DNA of 43,719 nucleotides, from contig SFIE01000028.1 of the NCBI GenBank assembly GCA_004555405.1, forward strand, positions 1-43,719, in the 5' to 3' direction. The translations under genes and the position numbers were made by a program. Within the stretch, counting starts at the first letter, position 1, and each line of letters starts with the position of its first letter. The DNA is from Subdoligranulum sp. GTDB lineage: Bacteria; Bacillota; Clostridia; Oscillospirales; Ruminococcaceae. The notes beneath the pieces are model-generated. The model was not told where the DNA came from and searched no databases. It was given only the letters and a program-made list of their open reading frames with translations. This document shows, in pieces, positions 1-8,193 of the stretch.

Positions 1-671
1 CATAGGATCACCTGCGGTGCCAGCGTTCTGACAGCAAGTTCTATACCTTCGGCTTTGGCACACCCTTCCCACACATCGCAGTTAAGGGGCGGCGGCACGG
101 AATACCCCTCACTTGTGCCTGGAAAAATTTCACTTCGGCTATCGATCACACATACCTTTTGCCCTATTTCCGAAATCTCTTTTGCAATTTTTCGCAAAAG
201 TGTGGTTTTTCCGCAGCCCGGCGGGCCTATCAGCAGAATGCCGCCATTGGATAAAAGAAGCGTCTGTATGCGATCATCCAGAGGGGAGTTTGAAGTGTGT
301 GCAATGCGAATGTTTATGGAATAGAATGTTTTCAGGCGCTGCAGGCTGCTTTCATTGCTGATGGCCAATCCTGCCACACCCACCCGATGCCCGCCGGGCA
401 GCGTGAAATACCCTTTTATCAGCGTGTCCTGAATAGAATGGATCGAATACTCACACAGCGCAAAGCAGCATTCCTGTAAAAGCGCATGGTCTACTACAGG
501 GCTGCCCTTTAGGACATTTGAGCTTGTCCCTTGTACCAGCACGATTGGACGGCCGCTTCGCAAGCGGATCTCGTTGATGCAGCCTGCGCTCTGCGGCGGT
601 AAAGACAGCAGCGCCTGCTTGACCACATTTGGCAAACGGTGTGCTATTTGATAATAGGCTTCCATTTTCAT
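1..671 (-). CDS. spoIIIAA: Stage III sporulation protein AA (3' part missing)
   Basis: First gene of the spoIIIA operon. The family is a secretion-type ATPase that powers the SpoIIIA-SpoIIQ channel joining mother cell and forespore. The visible 223 residues contain the family landmarks: EIRLR-GRP near residue 34, CEYSIHS near 73, GYFTLPGGHRVGVAG at 87-101, and a Walker A box GPPGCGKT at 149-156. The family is about 310-330 residues, so roughly the last third lies beyond the left edge, as would the rest of the operon. ATG at 671 and ATG at 665 are both possible starts, with a weak GGTG-type ribosome site upstream; a stop codon at 680 prevents any longer frame. The gene follows an M18 peptidase but is separated from it by a terminator, so it is probably transcribed independently during sporulation. 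The family call is very secure; only the start is uncertain. Confidence 0.93.
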   Translation of the reverse strand, partial: MKMEAYYQIAHRLPNVVKQALLSLPPQSAGCINEIRLRSGRPIVLVQGTSSNVLKGSPVVDHALLQECCFALCEYSIHSIQDTLIKGYFTLPGGHRVGVAGLAISNESSLQRLKTFYSINIRIAHTSNSPLDDRIQTLLLSNGGILLIGPPGCGKTTLLRKIAKEISEIGQKVCVIDSRSEIFPGTSEGYSVPPPLNCDVWEGCAKAEGIELAVRTLAPQVIL

Positions 672-682
672 CACCCATCACC

Positions 683-690
683 AGTGTATG
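683..690 (-). promoter_or_regulatory. Candidate sigma-E -10 element before spoIIIAA
   Basis: The minus strand reads CATACACT here, matching the sigma-E -10 consensus CATACANT known from Bacillus, where spoIIIA is a sigma-E operon. It lies between the upstream terminator and the start codon. No convincing sigma-E -35 is visible, and a transcript starting about 7 bases downstream would have a leader of only about 5-11 bases. Confidence 0.3.
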
Positions 691-726
691 GGAGGGGCTG
701 CATCTTTTAGAACCTTGACGGCAAAC

Positions 727-760
727 AAAAAACAGCAGCCCTGCCAATACAGAGCTGCTG
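727..760 (-). terminator. Rho-independent terminator after the M18 peptidase
   Basis: An 11-bp stem (733-743 with 750-760, one G-U pair) with a 6-base loop is followed on the minus strand by a run of six T. It lies 29 bases past the peptidase stop codon and insulates spoIIIAA from that operon. Confidence 0.85.
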
Positions 761-788
761 CCGATCATAATTTTATGGAAATACCAAA

Positions 789-2177
789 TCACTGGCGGAT
801 AAAAGCCTCAAATGCCTTATAGGCCATATAAACATCCGCCTTAGAAACCACTTCAAACGGAGAATGCATACTGAGCACCGGTACGCCGATATCGATCGTG
901 GGAATGTTGTGATACGCCACATATTTTGCCACGGTACCGCCGCCGCCGAGATCCACCTTGCCAAGTTCGCCCACCTGCCATGCAACCTTTTGCTCATCCA
1001 AGATTTTGGTGAGCCATGCCAAAAGCTCGGCAGAAGCATCGCTGGCTGCGCTTTTCCCGCGTGCGCCGGTGTATTTCATGATAGCCACGCCCTTGCCCGC
1101 ATAGGTGGCGTTGTCCGCTTCAAAGGCATCTGCCCAGGTGGGATCATAGGCAGCCGTTACATCGGCCGAAAGACAAATAGAATTCTGGAATGCCAGAATA
1201 TCATCGGCTCCATGCGCTACGCAAAGCTGGCGCAGGAACTGGAACAGATACATACTGTTAAGTCCGGTTACGCCTTCCGAGCCAATTTCTTCTTTATCCG
1301 TAAGAATGCACACGGTTGTATGTATGGGGTCCTGTACACGGATCTCTGCCATCAAAGCGCCATAGGCGTCTACACGGTCATCCTGACCATAAGCGCCCAC
1401 CATGGCGCGGTCAAAGCCGACATCGCGGGCTTTTTGTGCAGGAACGATCTCGATTTCAGCGCGGACAAGGTCTTTTTCTGTGATGCCGTATTTTTCGTTC
1501 AGCAGAAGCATCGTGTTCAGCTTAACACGCTTTTTGGCCTCGGGGTCCGGAATGGGTTCCGAGCCGATCAGAATGTTGAGCTCTTCACCTTTGATGCCAT
1601 CGGGGAGCTTGCGTTCGTTCTGCTTGGCAGACAGATGCGGAAGAAGGTCTGTAATGCAGAATACCGGATCACCTTCTTCTTCCCCCACATTGATCACAAC
1701 CTGTCGGCCGTTTTCCAGATAGGCAACACCGTGGATCGCCAGAGGGATCGTTCCCCACTGATATTTGCGAATGCCGCCGTAGTAGTGAGTACGGAAAAAG
1801 GCCATGCCTCCGTTTTCAAACAATGGCATGGGGCGCAGATCCAAACGAGGCGAATCAATGTGGGCAGCGTTCAGGCGAAAGCCGCGTTCCATATCCACAC
1901 TGCCAATGGTGGCTGCGATCACACATTTTTCGCGATGCAAAAGATAGATCTTTTCTCCGGGCTGATAACGCCTGCCAGGCTCGAACGCTTTGTAGCCGGC
2001 AGCCAGAAGGCGTTCTTCACACACTTTGGCTACTTCGCGCTCGGTTTTGCCCTGGTTCAAAAACTGTTTGTAGTCCTCGCAAAAAACGTGTGCTTTTTCA
2101 TTCGTCTGCTCATCCTGCACTGCATATTCGCGGGTATACAGCAGCCTTTCTTCCAGTTGCTTTGCAGATTCCATCAT
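789..2177 (-). CDS. apeA: M18 family zinc aminopeptidase
   Basis: Cytosolic dinuclear-zinc aminopeptidase that removes N-terminal residues from peptides. The 462 residues show the M18 metal-site motifs in order: HIDSPRLDLRP (H106, D108), GAYGQDDR (D266/D267), DKEEIGSEG (E296/E297), SADV (D339), and the C-terminal HSPFEV histidine. The YYGGIRKYQW segment near 132 and the length are typical of the clostridial aminopeptidase 1 branch, so apeA is preferred over apeB, though the symbol is less certain than the family. AAGGAG lies inside the end of the upstream transglycosylase gene, 9 bases before the ATG, so the two are co-translated. It is the last gene before a strong terminator. Nothing is missing from the catalytic set. 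Confidence 0.93.
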   Translation of the reverse strand: MMESAKQLEERLLYTREYAVQDEQTNEKAHVFCEDYKQFLNQGKTEREVAKVCEERLLAAGYKAFEPGRRYQPGEKIYLLHREKCVIAATIGSVDMERGFRLNAAHIDSPRLDLRPMPLFENGGMAFFRTHYYGGIRKYQWGTIPLAIHGVAYLENGRQVVINVGEEEGDPVFCITDLLPHLSAKQNERKLPDGIKGEELNILIGSEPIPDPEAKKRVKLNTMLLLNEKYGITEKDLVRAEIEIVPAQKARDVGFDRAMVGAYGQDDRVDAYGALMAEIRVQDPIHTTVCILTDKEEIGSEGVTGLNSMYLFQFLRQLCVAHGADDILAFQNSICLSADVTAAYDPTWADAFEADNATYAGKGVAIMKYTGARGKSAASDASAELLAWLTKILDEQKVAWQVGELGKVDLGGGGTVAKYVAYHNIPTIDIGVPVLSMHSPFEVVSKADVYMAYKAFEAFIRQ

Positions 2178-2180
2178 AAC

Positions 2181-2792
2181 TTATTGCTCCTTGTTTTTTG
2201 CATACAGTCTTTGGTATGCTTCATAGTTTTTCTGAATTTTGTTTACATACTGCTCCATTCCGCCATAAGGAAAGGTGTGCAGTGTAATGTGATCGTGCGA
2301 GTAAGCAGAGTCGTCCAATAAATTGTCTACCGTTGTCCATCCTGAAAAATAGGATGCCGCAGCAGTGGATATATCGTTATCATATCGTTCCAGACAGCAG
2401 GCCCAGTAATAACAGCCGAAGCGGATGTTGGTTTCCGGGTCATACAGCGATTCAAAGGTGAGTTCTTCACTGGGAGCGATTTTAGCACGAAGCCAGTGGA
2501 ATGCCGTTTCCGTGATCTGCATAAGGCCTATGGCATCCGCATTGCTGTGTGCAGCAGGATCAAACCCGCTTTCTGTGCGAATGATCGCATAAACCAGCAG
2601 CGGATCAAGCTCGTATTTATCTGCGTAATACTCTACAAATTCGCTGTATTTGATCGGATACAATGCGTTTTCTACTTTTTTTACACCAAACAGAGCCAGC
2701 CGCGCGCTTAGCAGCAGGATAAGGCATCCGATAACACACAGCCGCCATCGCCTTGCGCGATGCCGAGGGCTTTTTCGTTTCTTTTTTTCCAT
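2181..2792 (-). CDS. Membrane-anchored lytic transglycosylase (SLT domain)
   Basis: Probable peptidoglycan lytic transglycosylase of the Slt70/MltE-like fold, which cleaves the MurNAc-GlcNAc bond. A very basic N-terminus (MEKKKRK then RHRARRWR) leads into one membrane segment at about residues 18-35, placing the domain outside the cell. The SLT core begins near residue 50 and carries the catalytic glutamate in IRTESGF (E74), then the GLMQITETAF motif at 89-98. The start at 2792 uses a GAGGAG site only 3-4 bases upstream; a longer frame would need a TTG at 2807 lacking any ribosome site. It begins 8 bases after the coaE stop. It could serve growth or sporulation; the sequence does not decide. 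Confidence 0.88.
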   Translation of the reverse strand: MEKKKRKSPRHRARRWRLCVIGCLILLLSARLALFGVKKVENALYPIKYSEFVEYYADKYELDPLLVYAIIRTESGFDPAAHSNADAIGLMQITETAFHWLRAKIAPSEELTFESLYDPETNIRFGCYYWACCLERYDNDISTAAASYFSGWTTVDNLLDDSAYSHDHITLHTFPYGGMEQYVNKIQKNYEAYQRLYAKNKEQ

Positions 2793-2799
2793 ACGCTCC

Positions 2800-3396
2800 T
2801 CATGCAAGCAATGTTTGTAAAATTTGTTCAGCCTTCATTTCGGCCTGCGCCACCGTGCCGTCATTACAGATTTGATAGTCCGCGGCTTCCTGCAGCTTTT
2901 CCAGCGGCATTTGTGCATCCAATCGTCTGCGGGCCATTTCCGGCTGGATTCCATCACGGGCGCAAATGCGTGCCACTGCCGTTTCGTAGGGCGTGTAAAC
3001 CAGCAAAATCGCATCGCAATAGCTTTGGATCTCGGTTCCAACGATCACAGCGCCGTCAATAAAAAACAGCTTTTCGCCCGCCTGCTCTGCTTTGGTGCGC
3101 TCAGAGCGGATCCATTTATAAATTGCCGGGTGAGTGATCTCGGTCAGCTTTTGGGTGCCCTCCGGGGTTTTAAAGGCACGGTCCGCCAGCAGATGGCGAT
3201 TCAGCTCGCCATCAGAGGCAAGAATATCCGCCCCAAATGCATTTTGCAGCAGCGGCAGGCAGGGCGAACCCGGCATAAGAACCTGCCGCGCCACCCAATC
3301 GGCATCACAAACAGGGTATCCTTTTTGTGCAATATAGGCTGAAATACTGGATTTTCCGCTGCCGGAGCGGCCTGTGATCCCAATCGTTTTCATCAT
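2800..3396 (-). CDS. coaE: Dephospho-CoA kinase
   Basis: Catalyses the last step of coenzyme A synthesis, ATP-dependent phosphorylation of the 3'-hydroxyl of dephospho-CoA. The 198 residues start with the P-loop TGRSGSGKSS at about 8-17, followed by the substrate segment CDADWVARQVL and, further on, THPAIY and IDGAVIVG typical of the family. Length is standard. The ATG overlaps the stop codon of the Sua5 gene by 4 bases (ATGA), and a second ATG follows immediately, so the first residue may be either. Part of the tightly coupled run prfA, sua5, coaE, transglycosylase, peptidase. Confidence 0.95.
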   Translation of the reverse strand: MMKTIGITGRSGSGKSSISAYIAQKGYPVCDADWVARQVLMPGSPCLPLLQNAFGADILASDGELNRHLLADRAFKTPEGTQKLTEITHPAIYKWIRSERTKAEQAGEKLFFIDGAVIVGTEIQSYCDAILLVYTPYETAVARICARDGIQPEMARRRLDAQMPLEKLQEAADYQICNDGTVAQAEMKAEQILQTLLA

Positions 3397-4415
3397 AATT
3401 CCACCACGCGGAAAGCCGCCGCACGGATCAAACGGTTGTACACAGCCATGGATACGCCGTCCAGTTCAGGGCAGCGTGCATACACCGTTTGCGCCCCCCT
3501 TTCGTCCAGCTCACGCAGACTGCGGAAAAGCTCGTGCGCTTGGCTGACTCCATCGCCTTTGATGCCATAAGTCACACAGGGCACCGGGAGCAATTTCTCT
3601 TCGCCGTCAAAACAAAGGCACCACACACCCGGCTGATCGGCGGCCTTTTTCACATGGTCTGCAAACTGTGCAAGGCTGCCCTTTAGAATGGTTATGTTTG
3701 CCTTGGGCGCATAATGCTTATACTTCATGCCGGGCGAACGGGGGCGTTCACCTTCTTTGAGCTTTTCCAGAATGGCGGGGCTCAGCAGAACCTCTTCTCC
3801 CAAAACGGCTTCCATCTGCTCTTTGGTGATATATCCCGGGCGCAGCAGAACGGGCTGATCCCCTGCTACAGAGATCACGGTAGACTCTACGCCCACCTGG
3901 CTTTCCCCGCCGTCCAGAATCAGCGGTAAGCGGCCATTCATATCGGAAAACACATCCTGCGCATTGGTGGGGCTGGGGCTGCCGGAAAGGTTTGCCGAGG
4001 GTGCCGCAAAGGGCACGGCACCCAAGCGGAAAAATTCACGCACTACGGGATGGCTGGGCATCCGGATCCCCACAGAATCCAACCCGGCGCAAACCTCATC
4101 ACACACACGCGGGCCGCGGGGCATAATGATCGTCATAGGGCCCGGCCAAAATGCTTCCGCCAGCTTTTGCGCACGAGGCGGAATTTCTGCCACAAGGCCT
4201 TCCGCCATGGCCAAATCGCCAATATGTACGATCAAAGGGTTATCCTGCGGGCGGCCCTTGGCCTCAAAAATTTTTTTCACGGCCGTGCCGTTGGTGGCAT
4301 CTGCCGCAATGCCATACACTGTTTCGGTGGGGATCGCTACGATCTCGCCCTGACGCAGAAGCTCGACTGCTTTTTGAATCCCGGCATGATCTGCCGGCAA
4401 AAGTTCGGTTTTCAT
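3393..4415 (-). CDS. ywlC: Threonylcarbamoyl-AMP synthase (Sua5/YwlC)
   Basis: Makes threonylcarbamoyl-AMP from threonine, bicarbonate and ATP, the first step of the universal t6A37 modification of ANN-decoding tRNAs. The 340-residue length marks it as the two-domain Sua5 type: a YrdC domain (about 1-200) with PTETVYGIAADA, KGRPQDNPLIVHI and SANLSGSPSPT motifs, a linker with RPGYITKEQM and SPGMKYKHYAPKA, then a C-terminal Sua5 domain. It follows prfA by 6 bases and overlaps coaE by 4. Pairing of prfA with sua5 is common in Firmicutes and fits a shared role in translation fidelity. Confidence 0.95.
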   Translation of the reverse strand: MKTELLPADHAGIQKAVELLRQGEIVAIPTETVYGIAADATNGTAVKKIFEAKGRPQDNPLIVHIGDLAMAEGLVAEIPPRAQKLAEAFWPGPMTIIMPRGPRVCDEVCAGLDSVGIRMPSHPVVREFFRLGAVPFAAPSANLSGSPSPTNAQDVFSDMNGRLPLILDGGESQVGVESTVISVAGDQPVLLRPGYITKEQMEAVLGEEVLLSPAILEKLKEGERPRSPGMKYKHYAPKANITILKGSLAQFADHVKKAADQPGVWCLCFDGEEKLLPVPCVTYGIKGDGVSQAHELFRSLRELDERGAQTVYARCPELDGVSMAVYNRLIRAAAFRVVEL

Positions 4416-4421
4416 TGAATT

Positions 4422-5495
4422 TTATTCTCCTGTTGCTTTCAGCTTTTCGGCCTGCTCGGCTGTGATGAGGGCATCGATGATCTCCTGCAGGTTGCCGTTC
4501 ATAATATCGTCTATTTTATATAGAGAAAGATTGATCCTATGGTCTGTCACACGGCGCTGCGGGAAATTATAGGTGCGGATACGCTCGCTGCGGTCGCCTG
4601 TTCCCACTTGGCTGTGCCGGTCAGCATTGATCTGCTGCTGCTGACTTTCCTGCTTTTGCTGCAATAGGCGGCTTCGCAAAATTTCCAGTGCCTTATCTTT
4701 GTTTTGAAATTGGCTTCGTTCGTTCTGGCATTCCACCACCATGCCGGTGGGTAAATGCGTTACGCGAATGGCGCTGGATGTTTTATTGATGTGCTGGCCG
4801 CCTGCGCCGCTGGCACGAAATGTATCGATTCGCAAATCCTTGGGGTTCAGCTCAAATTCCACCGGTTCCGCCTTGGGAATCACGGCAACCGTAATTGTAG
4901 ATGTATGGATACGGCCCTGTGTTTCGGTTTCGGGAACACGCTGCACACGGTGTACGCCGCTTTCAAACTTCATGCGGCTGTATACATTGTCGCCCTCGAT
5001 CATAAACGATATTTCCTTAATGCCGCCCAGTTCCGTATCGTTTTCGTTTAATATTTCTACGCTCCATTTTTGGCGCGCAGCGTACATACTATACATTCGG
5101 AACACACTGTGGGCGAACAAGGCCGCTTCTTCACCGCCTGCACCGCTGCGGATCTCTACAATAACGCCCTTTTCATCATTAGGGTCATGCGGTAAAAGCA
5201 AAATTTTAAGGTTTTGCCGCAGCGGCTCCAATTTATCCCTGTTTTCGCAAAATTGCTGCTGTACAATAGCTTTGAATTCCGGATCCAACGCGCCGGAATC
5301 CAAAAGTTCTTTGGCCTCTGCATAATCTTTTTCGGTTTGCTCGTAGGCTTTATAAGCCTGCACGATCGGCTCCAGCCGCTGGTATTCTTTCATCAGTTTG
5401 GCGTAAAGGATCGGATCGGCCGCCGCGTTAGGTTCTTGCAATTTATGCAGCAATTCCTGCTGACGGCGCACAACTGCTTGCAGTTGCTGTAGCAT
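4422..5495 (-). CDS. prfA: Peptide chain release factor 1
   Basis: Recognises UAA and UAG stop codons and triggers peptide release on the ribosome. The 357 residues contain the universal GGQ motif in RASGAGGQHINKT, the RF1-type tripeptide region VPETETQGRIH (PxT, not the SPF of RF2), and the RF1 C-terminus RTYNFPQRRVTDHR. The start at 5495 is chosen because AAGGGAG lies 7 bases upstream and MLQQLQ matches the usual N-terminus; the frame extends 20 codons further without support. Stand-alone prfA without prmC next door; followed directly by sua5. Confidence 0.96.
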   Translation of the reverse strand: MLQQLQAVVRRQQELLHKLQEPNAAADPILYAKLMKEYQRLEPIVQAYKAYEQTEKDYAEAKELLDSGALDPEFKAIVQQQFCENRDKLEPLRQNLKILLLPHDPNDEKGVIVEIRSGAGGEEAALFAHSVFRMYSMYAARQKWSVEILNENDTELGGIKEISFMIEGDNVYSRMKFESGVHRVQRVPETETQGRIHTSTITVAVIPKAEPVEFELNPKDLRIDTFRASGAGGQHINKTSSAIRVTHLPTGMVVECQNERSQFQNKDKALEILRSRLLQQKQESQQQQINADRHSQVGTGDRSERIRTYNFPQRRVTDHRINLSLYKIDDIMNGNLQEIIDALITAEQAEKLKATGE

Positions 5496-5561
5496 ATAGT
5501 TTCTCCCTTGTATTTGATTTTTGCGTTTATTCAGGCTGCCGCAGCAGCCGTACAAGGGCTG

Positions 5562-5744
5562 CTACTCGGCCCGCAGAATTTTTTTGATGTTTTTTTCAAT
5601 TTTTGCGCGAGGGATCATAACTTCGCGGCCGCAGCCGGTGCAGCGGATTTTGAAATCCATGCCGACGCGCAGCACCTCAAAGCTGGAAGCCCCACATGGG
5701 TGCGCTTTTTTGGTTACAATGGTATCGCCCACTTGTACATCCAT
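5562..5744 (-). CDS. DUF951 small zinc-binding-like protein
   Basis: Sixty-residue protein of the DUF951 family. It shows the family pattern: MDVQVGDTIVTKKAHPCG at the N-terminus, then a second CTGCGREVMIPR segment. The HPCG and CxxC cysteines look like a small metal-binding knuckle, but the function is not established. The start at 5744 has GGGAGG about 10 bases upstream and matches family length; the open frame extends 34 codons further into the promoter region and should be ignored. In many Firmicutes DUF951 lies close to core translation or chromosome genes, as here next to prfA, and it may share transcripts with prfA (67-base gap, no terminator seen). Confidence 0.85.
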   Translation of the reverse strand: MDVQVGDTIVTKKAHPCGASSFEVLRVGMDFKIRCTGCGREVMIPRAKIEKNIKKILRAE

Positions 5745-5784
5745 ATTGGCAATTCCTCCCATCAGCAGAAAATCATACAGTATT

Positions 5785-5813
5785 ATTATATCTCTTTGGT
5801 CCGCAAATGCAAA
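5785..5813 (-). promoter_or_regulatory. Promoter for the DUF951-prfA operon
   Basis: Minus strand TTTGCA, 17-base spacer, TATAAT (perfect -10), about 40 bases before the DUF951 start. It likely drives DUF951, prfA, ywlC, coaE, the transglycosylase and the peptidase. Confidence 0.6.
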
Positions 5814-5903
5814 TATCTGTTTGCGGGCAGGCATATAAATTTTCAAAACCGTTATGGCCGCCTGCGGCCCGCGGAAAACAAATCAGAAATGAGGATGATC
5901 AGA

Positions 5904-6812
5904 ATGTTGGAATACCGTGCCGAGGGCCTTTGCCGTTCAGCCGATAAATTGACCATGGAGGAGCTTCGCGCCGCCTGCGCTGCCGGAGAAATTTTGCAAA
6001 GCACTGCGCTGGTGTTTGATACCATGCGTCAGCTGCAATTTCGCCTGTGCGGCCATCGAGGCATCATGCCCTTTACGGAATGCGCCGATGGTGCTGCTGA
6101 TGGACAGATCCGCGATATTGCCGTGCTGACTCGTGTAGGGCGGCCCACCTGTTTTGTGATCAAAGAATTTCGCCGCCTTGCCGACGGAGAAGAAATCCTG
6201 ATCTTATCGCGAGCCATGGCGCAGCGCGCGTGCCGGCGAAACTATCTTGATAAGCTGGAAGCCGGTACGGTGATTCCCTGCACCGTGACGCATATTGAAA
6301 ACTTTGGCGCATTTTGTGATGTGGGCTGCGGCATAAGCAGCCTTTTGCCCATCGACTGCCTTTCGGTTTCGCGCATTTCCTCCCCTGCTGACCGCGTATC
6401 CGTAGGGCAGCAGCTTCTTTGCGCTGTGAAATGCCGTGACACGCAGGGCCGCCTTGTGCTGACACTTCGGGAACTGCTGGGAACCTGGAGCGAAAACGCA
6501 GCCTGCTTTTCCCCCGGTGAAACCGTGGTGGGAATTGTGCGCAGTGTGGAAGAATACGGTGTGTTTGTAGAGATCGCCCCCAATCTGGCCGGGCTTGCCG
6601 AGAGCAGCGGGAATCTTTGCCCCGGGCAGGTGGTGAGTGTTTACATCAAAAATATTCTGCCGGAGAAGATGAAGATCAAGCTGGTGATCGTAAACAAAAA
6701 TATCAGCCAGTCCCTGCGATTTGAACCCCATTATTTCATTACAGAGGGGCGTATGAAAAGCTGGATCTACTCTACTCCCCAAAGCCATAAGCAGATCGAA
6801 ACCGTTTTTTGA
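5904..6812 (+). CDS. Clostridial S1-domain protein (annotated elsewhere as 30S ribosomal protein S1)
   Basis: RNA-binding protein of 302 residues with three OB/S1-like modules. The first is degenerate (about 27-95: EILQSTALVFD to RDIAVLTRVGRPTCFVI); two clear S1 domains follow (about 114-190: GTVIPCTVTHIENFGAFCDVG to LVLTLRELLGTW; about 200-275: GETVVGIVRSVEEYGVFVEI to KMKIKLVIV). The layout and the phrases SLLPID-SVSRIS and VYIKNILPEKMKIKL match a clostridial family usually named ribosomal protein S1, although true S1 usually has four to six repeats. Whether it sits on the ribosome is not shown. ATG at 5904 is chosen because GAGG lies 9 bases upstream and the N-terminus matches relatives; ATGs at 5889 and 5895 are alternatives. 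Transcribed away from DUF951. Confidence 0.82.
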   Translation: MLEYRAEGLCRSADKLTMEELRAACAAGEILQSTALVFDTMRQLQFRLCGHRGIMPFTECADGAADGQIRDIAVLTRVGRPTCFVIKEFRRLADGEEILILSRAMAQRACRRNYLDKLEAGTVIPCTVTHIENFGAFCDVGCGISSLLPIDCLSVSRISSPADRVSVGQQLLCAVKCRDTQGRLVLTLRELLGTWSENAACFSPGETVVGIVRSVEEYGVFVEIAPNLAGLAESSGNLCPGQVVSVYIKNILPEKMKIKLVIVNKNISQSLRFEPHYFITEGRMKSWIYSTPQSHKQIETVF

Positions 6813-6825
6813 ACCGCGGCAAAAC

Positions 6826-6854
6826 TTGTAAGTTTTGTGTGTATCGTTTATAAT
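6826..6854 (+). promoter_or_regulatory. Promoter for the DUF4364 gene
   Basis: TTGTAA, exact 17-base spacer, TATAAT (perfect -10), 26 bases ahead of the start codon. The gene therefore has its own vegetative-type promoter although it follows the S1 gene closely. Confidence 0.72.
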
Positions 6855-6879
6855 AATAAAATCAACAAAAAGGAAGTGG

Positions 6880-7431
6880 ATGGATATGCCAGCAGATGCC
6901 TTCACCGCCGGGGTAAAGCCGGGCGGACTGACAAGTGTGACAGAGATCCGCATTCTGCTTTGCTATTTGATCAAAACCGCCGGGCCTGTTTCGCGCGAGG
7001 TTTTGGAAAACGCCTTGATGCAGGAACAGCTTGTGAATTATTTCGAGCTGAGCAGCGGGCTGGATGATCTGGCAGAGCAGAAGCTTGTCACGCAGGAAAA
7101 CACGATTTATACCATCACAAAAAAAGGCGCACAGGTATCGGATGACCTGTGCTGGGATTTGCCGCGCTCTGTGCGTGAAAGTGCGGCAAACACCGTGCTG
7201 CGTATGCAGAAATTTCAGCGCATGGCTGCTGAAAATCAGGCAGAGATCACACAGACTGCCGATGGCTATGATGTGCATTGCCATATTCAGGAGCATGGCC
7301 ACGATCTGCTTTCGCTGACCATCTCAATGCCGGATATCATTACGGCGGAAAAAGTGAAAAATTCCTTTATCAAAAATGGCTCTATTATTTATTCCATGTT
7401 TGTAGAGGAGCTTACCGGAAAGGACGAATGA
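6880..7431 (+). CDS. DUF4364 family protein
   Basis: A 183-residue protein of the DUF4364 family, common in Clostridia and of unproven function. The N-terminal part (about 18-95) looks like a winged helix: TEIRILLCYLIKTAGPVSREVLENAL, then LVTQENTIYTITKKG as the wing, so a transcription regulator is a fair inference. The C-terminal half contains a beta-rich segment (YDVHCHIQEHGHDLLSLTISMP). The start at 6880 has AGGAAG just upstream; ATG at 6886 is possible. It has its own promoter and ends at a two-way terminator facing rubrerythrin. Confidence 0.8.
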   Translation: MDMPADAFTAGVKPGGLTSVTEIRILLCYLIKTAGPVSREVLENALMQEQLVNYFELSSGLDDLAEQKLVTQENTIYTITKKGAQVSDDLCWDLPRSVRESAANTVLRMQKFQRMAAENQAEITQTADGYDVHCHIQEHGHDLLSLTISMPDIITAEKVKNSFIKNGSIIYSMFVEELTGKDE

Positions 7432-7465
7432 TCCTTCCGCTGCGGCCCTATTTTTGTATGTAAAC

Positions 7466-7523
7466 TCAAAAGAGCGGTGCTTTACCGGCTTATTATAAGC
7501 CAGCAAAGCACCGCTTGTGTTTT
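7466..7523. terminator. Bidirectional terminator between DUF4364 and rubrerythrin genes
   Basis: A perfect 11-bp outer stem (7473-7483 with 7505-7515) encloses an inner GGCTT/AAGCC stem. T-rich tracts follow on both strands (TTGTGTTTT on plus, TCTTTTG on minus), as expected between two converging genes. Confidence 0.8.
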
Positions 7524-7585
7524 GATTCACTTTGCCAAAAGCAGCTTTTGGTAAGCGCTTTCAGAAAAATCCGGGCAGCAGGAGA

Positions 7586-8167
7586 TTACTTGAAATAGCG
7601 GTTCAGCATGCCCTCGAGAGCCTTGCCGTGGCGGGCCTCGTCACGAGCCATTTCATGCACAGTGTCATGAATGGCATCCAGATTCAGCTGCTTTGCCTTT
7701 TTGGCCAGCTCGGTTTTGCCGGAGGTTGCGCCATACTCGCACTCTACGCGCCAAGCCAGATTCTTCTTGGTGGAAGCAGTCATGTTGGATTCCAGATCCG
7801 AGCCCAGCAGCTCTGCGAACTTGGAAGCATGCTCGGCTTCCTCGTAGGCTGCCTTTTCCCAGTACAGGCCGATCTCGGGGTAGCCCTCGCGGTGAGCAAT
7901 GCGTGCCATGCACAGATACATGCCAACCTCGCTGCACTCACCGGCAAAGTTTGCCTTGAGCTGATCGAAGATATACTGCTTATCTTCCTCAGAAATGTCG
8001 GGGTTATTCTTGACGGTTTTGCCGTAAACGCCAAACTCATGCTCAGCAGCCAGAGTCAGATCGGTCAGCTCTTTAAAAGCCTTGGAAGCCGCGCCGCAAA
8101 CAGGGCACTTTTCAGGGATAGAACCCTCAGCAATATAACCACAGACAGTGCAAACATACTTAGCCAT
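7586..8167 (-). CDS. rbr: Reverse-type rubrerythrin
   Basis: Non-haem diiron peroxidase that reduces hydrogen peroxide with electrons delivered through its rubredoxin iron, a main oxygen-defence enzyme of anaerobes. The rubredoxin-like iron site is at the N-terminus (C6, C9, C21, C24 in CTVCG and CPVCG), the reverse of classical rubrerythrin and typical of clostridial revRbr. The four-helix ferritin-like domain follows with glutamates in AGECSEVG, YEEAEHA and ARDEARHG, the expected diiron ligands. Codon use is strongly biased (uniform AAG, GCC, CTG and GAG), pointing to high expression. Ribosome site GGAGG. Monocistronic: own promoter with palindrome upstream, terminator downstream. Confidence 0.94.
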   Translation of the reverse strand: MAKYVCTVCGYIAEGSIPEKCPVCGAASKAFKELTDLTLAAEHEFGVYGKTVKNNPDISEEDKQYIFDQLKANFAGECSEVGMYLCMARIAHREGYPEIGLYWEKAAYEEAEHASKFAELLGSDLESNMTASTKKNLAWRVECEYGATSGKTELAKKAKQLNLDAIHDTVHEMARDEARHGKALEGMLNRYFK

Positions 8168-8193
8168 AATAAATTTCCTCCATTCATATTCGA

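Noticed and set aside
451..792. 113-codon minus-strand ORF at the left end
   Set aside because: It is out of frame with spoIIIAA, which has clear family motifs over the same bases.
864..2321. Long plus-strand ORF (485 codons) opposite the M18 peptidase
   Set aside because: Antisense shadow: no ribosome site, His/Cys-rich composition typical of mirror frames, and the minus strand encodes a complete peptidase.
5508..5903. Upstream extension of the S1 gene (132 extra codons)
   Set aside because: It runs through the opposite DUF951 gene and its promoter; relatives begin near MLEYRAEG, where a ribosome site is present.
7533..7549. CCAAAAG/CTTTTGG hairpin near the rubrerythrin stop
   Set aside because: AT-rich short stem with no T-run; the nearby 11-bp hairpin is the real terminator.
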